Of a stretch of 64,000 nucleotides of DNA, positions 58,614 to 64,000 are shown in pieces. Source of the stretch: Cryptomeria japonica (lineage: Eukaryota > Streptophyta > Pinopsida > Cupressales > Cupressaceae). Where the stretch lies: positions 839,115,388 to 839,179,387 of the forward strand of contig NC_081411.1 in assembly GCF_030272615.1 (NCBI RefSeq), written 5' to 3'. Numbering within the stretch: the stretch's first letter is position 1; each line of letters opens with the position of its first letter. Under the pieces are notes generated by a model that saw only the letters and a program-made list of their open reading frames with translations, did no database searches and had not been told where the DNA came from. Position numbers and translations under genes: made by a program.

Positions 58614-61600
58614 CTAAGTTTCTACCAATGGTGGTATGACTCCAAGCTGATCTCTGAGATATTAAAAAGTCTCCTTAGGTAAAGGTTTTGTGAAAATATC
58701 TGCAAGTTGTTCTTTAGTATTCACATAAACTAGTTTTATCTCTTTTTCTTCAACTTTTTCCCTTAAAAAATTCAGTTTGATAGAAACATGTTTTGTTTAA
58801 GAATGTAATACCGGATTCTTAGATATATCAATAGCTGCAGTGTTATCACAGTATATAGTGATAGGTTCCTTGCATTTTACCTTTATGTCTTTCAACATTT
58901 GTTTAAGTCATAGTACATGTGTACAGTTAGTTGTTGTTGCAACATATTATGATTCTGCTATTGATAAAGATGTACAACTCTATTTCTTACTCAACTAAGA
59001 AACTAATTTCTTTCCAAGAAAGAATGCTTCGCTGGTGGTTCTTTTTCTATCATCCACATCTCCTGCCCAATTTGCATCTGTGTATGCACATAGATCAAAA
59101 TTTTCATCTCTAGGATACCATAATCCAAGATTTGCAGTGCCTTGTAAGTACCGAAAAATCCTTTTTACTACTGATTCATGATTTTCCCTAGGATTACTTT
59201 GAAATCTTGAAACAATACATACTGCATTCATAATATCAGGTCTAGTTTGTGTCAAATATAGTAAACCTCCTATCATAAATTTGTATCTAGTCTGATTAAC
59301 ACGTGTAGATTCATCCCTTTGAGATAATTTGTCATTTGTAGTCATAGCTGTGCTTACTAGTTTAGAGTTCTCCATTCCAAATTTCTTTAGTAACTCTTTC
59401 AGGTACTTGGATTGACTCAAAAATATACCTTTATCAGTCTATGAAGTCTGCAATCCTAAAAAGAATTTTATTTCTCCAATCATAGACATTTCAAATTCTT
59501 GCTACATTTTAATAGAAAATTCCTTACATAATCCATCTTCTCCTCCAAAGATTATATCATCAATGAATACTTCTATAATCAAGATGTCATCATTAGTTAT
59601 TTTGTAATATAAATTATTGTCTGCATTTCCTTTAGTAAAACCAATCTTTAAAAGATATTTATCCAACCTTGCATACCAAGCTCTTGGGGCTTGTTTCAAT
59701 CCATACAGAGCTTTTCATAACCTGCAAACCATATCATTGTCATTCGTCAAAGAAAATCCATCAGGTTGTTCAATATAGACTTCCTCTTCAAGATCTCCAT
59801 TCAAGAATGCACATTTAATATCCATTTGATAACCTTTGTAGTTCTTGTGAGCTGCAAAAGCCAAGAATAATCTGACTGCCTCAATTCTAGCTACCGGTGC
59901 AAAGGTTTCATTGTAATCAACTCCCTCTTTCTGAGAATATCCCTTACAAACTAGTCTTGCTTTATTTCTGACAACCTTACCATCTTCATTAAGTTTGTTT
60001 CTAAATATCCATCTAGTTCCAATTACATTTTTATCTTTAGGCCGAGGAACTAATGTCCAAGTATTATTTTTCTCAATTTGTCCTAATTCTTCTTCCATAG
60101 CTTTAATCCAAAATTTATCTTCACATGCCTCATTAACAGATGATGGTTCAATTTGAGAAATAAGACATACCTCTTCATTTGCCAGTCTTCCTTTTGTCAT
60201 AACTCCTTTAAATTTGTTTCCAATTATCTAATCTTTAGAATGATTGAATCTTACATACTGGGGTGTCTTAGTTTGTTGTTGTTCTTCAATTACTTTGGAA
60301 TCCTTAGATGGTACCGGGGTAATTGGATCTTCATTCTATACCGGTGGATTTAGTGTAGGTTCATTTGTCACAATTTCTGTTGCCGGTTCAAAGTCTATAT
60401 ACCTTGAAGTTCCTCTGAATTGTTCTTCAATCTTTACATTTGTACTCTCAACAATTTTCTGCAATCTCTTGTTTAAACATCTATATGCCTTGGTCTTAGA
60501 TGAATAACCAAGAAATATTCTTTCATCACTTCTAGGATCAAATTTGCCAATATACTCATCTCTTCTAATATAGCATTTACTTCCAAAAATTTTGAAATAC
60601 TTAAGAGTAGGAGTATTACCAAACCATAGTTCATGAGGGGTCTTGCCAGTTTCATCTTTGATATGAACTTTGTTGAATGTATAGATGGTTATGCTGACTG
60701 CTTCTCTCCAATACACATGTGATAAACTTGCTTTAGATAACATGCTTCTTGCTGCATCCAAGATAGTTCTATCTTTCCTTTCAACAACTCCATTCTGTTG
60801 TGGTGTCTGAGGTGTTGATAACTATCTTCTAATTCCATTCACTTCATAGAATGTATTAAATTCCTTAGATGTGAATTCTCCTCCTTGATCTGATCTTAAA
60901 CATTTGATTTTCTTACCGGTTTCATTTTCAACTATTGCTTTGAATAGTTTGAACTTTCCAAGTGCTCCTGATTTTTCTCTGAGAAAAGTAACCCAACACA
61001 TTCTAGAATAATCATCAATAATTAGCATGAAATATCTATCACCTTGTAAGCTTTTAGTTCTAGCTGGACCACATAAATCAGTGTGAATCAAATCAAGAGC
61101 ATTATTGGATTTTTCTGGAATACTTTTGAAACTAGCTCTAACTTGTTTTCCAAATTGACATTCCTTAAAAATTGTATTATGAGGTTTCACAATTTTAGGT
61201 GGATCTCTAACTACCTTAGAAGTACTGATCTTTACAATGCAATCAAAGTTTACATGATAGAGTCTGTTATGCCATAACCACCTTTCATCTATATGTGCAA
61301 TCAAGCATGCCTTTTCATTGTTATTCAAATGAAAGATATTACCTCTAGTCTGATTACCGGTTGCAATTTCCAAACCAGTTCTATTCATGATTTTGCATTT
61401 TCCATTCTTAAATTGTAACTAAAATCCTTTCTTAACTAATTGACCAACACTTAAAAGATTATGCTTTAATCCTTCAACATAGTAGACATTGTCAATGTTA
61501 TTCTTACCATCAAGAGATATTGTACCCTTACTTTTGATTGAATAGGCTTCATCATCTCCAAATATTACTAAACCTCCATTGTATTCTTGAAAGTTCAAGA

Positions 61601-62767
61601 ATTTACCCTTGTCTCCTGTTATATGATGTGAGCATCCTGAGTCAATGATCCATTCATCCTTTACTTCAACTCTAGTTGCTAGGGCTTGTTCTACTGGTTG
61701 AGAAGTAGTTGTCGGCTAATCTTCTATTATAGCAACAAAAACCCACCCATTGTCTATTGGATCCTCATCAGAATCATCAGTTACACCTTCATTAGTAATG
61801 TAACAAGATTTGTCTTTGTTCTTCTTAAATATTTATCTTTGATATTCAGGATTAGGCTTGTATGTTCTTCTAGCTTCTTCTCTTAGTCTAGCATGTCTAT
61901 CAAGGCATCTCAAAGCCATATGACCAATCTTATTGTAGTTAAAACATTTAAAGGGTGCTTTACCTTCATACTTACTTCCAACTAGACCTTTTGGCATTTT
62001 CCTTGCAAATAGTGCTTCAAGTTCTTCAAGTTCTTCATTCTCCTTCCTAGTTTCTTCAAGTTCTCTTGTATAAAAGGCTTTCCAATCTGATTAGTCAAAT
62101 GATGGAGTAGATGGTGTTGATGCTTTAAAGGCCAAATCTGTCTTTATAGTAGCAACGGGACCAAATTCCTCTATTTCAAAAGCTGAAAGTTTTCCAATGA
62201 CTGAATCCTTAGTTACTAATGTATTAGGCATTGTTCTCAACTCATTTATAGCAGTAACCCTCATTTTATATGTTGGTGGAAATCCTCTTAAGATTTTTGA
62301 AACAATTTCATCCTCACTCAAGGTTCCTCCACAACATTTAATACCCAAAAAAAATCATTTACTCTTTCCATAAAGGCAGAAATCCTTTTATCTTCTTCCA
62401 TTTTTAGATGTTCATACCTGACTCGGAAGCTTTCAAGTTTTTCAATCTTGACTGTCGAATTTCCTTCCTTCAGTGTTTCGAAATGATCCCATAAATCTTT
62501 AGCAGTAGACCTATCTGATAATCCCATGATTTGTTGATCTGATAATGCGCTTAAAAGTGCTTCTCTTGCTTTGCAATCATTCTCCTCATCTTTAGCTAAG
62601 GTAGTTGGAGCAGTCTGACCAGCTACAATAGCAGTATAACCATTCTTTGTAACTTCTCAGATGTCTTTACCAATGCAATTCAGATGTGTCTCCATCCTGA
62701 TCTTCCATATCACATAGTTGGTTCCATCAAGTTTAGGACTATCCTTCTTGTAATAATTAGTAGACAT
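58614..62767 (-). pseudogene. E2 gag-pol polyprotein, near-complete but inactivated
   Basis: The ATG is at 62767 and the natural stop at about 58614. Gag keeps the NYVIWK core. The knuckle near 61930 is CFNYNKIGHMALRC, with Tyr in the second zinc position. Protease has WIIDSGCSHH. Integrase has LWHNRLYHVNF, CQFGK, LIHTDLCG, LRSDQGGEF and NGVVERK. RT has [14 protein letters not shown] and FIDDIIFGG. RNase H has CAYTDANWAGD and ADIFTKPL. A one-base loss in a T run near 62345 shifts the frame. Stops include a TGA at the DI-stop-EVTKNG Trp codon, TAGs at PV-stop-NED, KD-stop-IIGN and M-stop-QEFEM, and several in RNase H. Confidence 0.93.
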
Positions 62768-62810
62768 TGGATCTCCTCAAGTTGTTAAACTTTTGTAAAA
62801 TGAGGACTAT

Positions 62811-62822
62811 GCTCTGATACCA
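62811..62822 (-). other. Primer binding site of E2
   Basis: GCTCTGATACCA on plus is a perfect iMet site on minus. Confidence 0.95.
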
Positions 62823-62824
62823 AT

Positions 62825-63882
62825 TGTTAGGTCCCAAAGACAACTGAGAGGTGCGGGGGGTGAATCAGTTGTCTAATAAATTCAAATCAAAAACCACTTA
62901 ACCAACTTAATGCTTAATACCAATAAACCAGTTAAGTATGCTCGTAGAAAGTGTTAACAGTAAATTGCTATACCAGTAAAGATTAATGTATGAAACATAA
63001 ATACAAAGTCATCCACAACACATAACACCAATACTTATATCTGGAAACCCTGTAAGGGGAAAAACCATGGTGCGAAACCTTACCCACAATCAGATGATAC
63101 TACTGCAGATAGTAAGTGTACATAAATGGGGTCTGCACAAGCAGAAAGGACAACAACCTCACTACTCAATCACAAAATGGGAGTCACACTAACTACAGTT
63201 CGATGGTTAAATCCAATAAGAATGTACTGCACAAAATAGAATCTTCATATGCTAGATTCAGTATCGGTGTAATGCTAATATGCTTTCACAAAAACCTAGC
63301 TTCACCTTCAAATGATGTCTTCGTGTATAGATCTGCTTAATCTTGCATATACCTTCACACAATTCTTTTTCACATTCCACATTTGATATTACAAATAAGA
63401 TCTTACATTTATACCATAGCCTAAGACCAATTTTAGTAGGTCGGCTCTACAAGATATTACAATAAAAACATTTTACAATCAATATAATATCCGATGCAAT
63501 AACTGATTAAACATGTCAGCTTAATGCATTTACAACAATAATAAATCATCTTCATAGCGTGCCATGCTGATCTGGAAAAGATAAACCTGCCGGTGTAACC
63601 CTAGGTAACCCTGGACCTATTTGCCAGTAAAAGCAAATATGCAAGTATGAGTATACCAATGATTAATTCTTCAAAAAAAAGTGTCCACATGATGTCTTCA
63701 ACATTACCAGGTGTCTTCCATATCATTCCAAGTGTCCATGATCATTATATCCTACAGGTGAACCATATACCAGTAACTGTGCAATAGTTACTTGCTTGTC
63801 GGTGAATGCTGCTGGATTTCTAGAGTGCTAGTGTTTTAGTAGGTGTTGACATCAATGACAAAACTATACCAAAATACCAACA
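62825..63882 (-). repeat. 5' LTR of E2
   Basis: It is 1058 bp, with plus-strand ends TGTTAGGTCCCAAAG and AAATACCAACA. It is very similar to the 3' copy, apart from an extra CCTAGGTAA-like stretch near 63600. Confidence 0.95.
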
Positions 63883-64000
63883 CTCTCACTGATGACCAAA
63901 AGAGAGAGATGCAAGAGAATGGGCAAGTCATGGAAGCCCTAATTAGTAGTTTATCTAAAATTGAGTTTATTGATGTCCAAGATAAGGTAAATCCCAAAGA
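63883..64000 (+). CDS. E3 gag, continued
   Basis: After the duplicated CTCTC (63883-63887) the frame reads TDDQKREMQENGQVMEALI onward, continuing E3 gag to the window edge. It has no stop. Confidence 0.75.

Larger units (their letters stand above)
57202..63882 (-). mobile_element. Copia element E2, full length
   Basis: It is 6.68 kb with a perfect CTCTC duplication (57197-57201 and 63883-63887). LTRs are 57202-58256 and 62825-63882. The primer site, gag-pol in Copia order and polypurine tract are complete. It belongs to the same family as E1 and is inserted in gag of E3, so it is the youngest event in this nest. Confidence 0.95.

Overview
The window is repeat DNA from a plant nuclear genome. 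By eye it is AT-rich, I see no intact host gene, tRNA or rRNA gene, and it is filled by nested retrotransposons. Initiator-Met-tRNA primer sites (TGGTATCAGAGC type), plant Copia, Gypsy and L1 protein families, and stops arising mostly at Gln and Trp codons point to a large-genome seed plant. A gymnosperm seems likely but I cannot prove it.

Layout. 1-4798: element A (minus), a Copia-like LTR element carrying a gag-like ORF1 and an unusual ORF2, inserted in Gypsy element G1 (about 4799-7970, minus). 7975-9734 and 20362 to about 23880: a second Gypsy element, G2 (gag, leader, probable 5' LTR). It is split by a full-length dead Copia element, E1 (9735-20361, plus), which itself holds a nested non-autonomous Copia element, N1 (12471-16449, minus, perfect AGTAT duplication). 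About 24090-28842: decayed element B, of the same ORF2 family as A, with a 719-bp tandem duplication across its 3' LTR boundary. 28956-35192 and 48604 to about 48780: an L1-like LINE (minus), split by a 1.57-kb solo LTR (32780-34353, AGTAG duplication) and by element C. 35193-48598: complete ORF2-bearing element C (plus, GGCCT duplication), whose 3' LTR is split by complete sister element D (41362-48070, minus, TTTGA duplication). 48781-51259: non-coding DNA with degenerate tandem repeats of about 310 bp. 51260-52018: an LTR fragment. 52034-55501: ORF2-bearing copy E (minus), cut by Copia element E3 (from 55502, plus), whose gag is cut by full-length Copia element E2 (57202-63882, minus, perfect CTCTC duplication). 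E3 resumes at 63883.

The main discovery candidate is the A/B/C/D/E family. C and D are structurally complete (two LTRs, primer site, polypurine tract, target duplications) but have no protease, integrase, reverse transcriptase or RNase H. They carry ORF1 (coiled coil plus CCHC knuckles, about 370 codons) and, after a conserved spacer that is 303 bp in both, ORF2 of about 1,120 codons that I cannot assign to a known enzyme. The spacer has a conserved TATA-like box about 150 bp before the ORF2 ATG. All five copies share primer-site, LTR and polypurine-tract design with the Copia elements beside them, so they are probably mobilised in trans by Copia enzymes.

Order of events read from the nesting: the LINE is older than C, and C is older than D. 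G2 is older than E1, and E1 is older than N1. G1 is older than A. Copy E is older than E3, and E3 is older than E2. Nearly every coding region carries stops or frameshifts, so they are annotated as pseudogenes.
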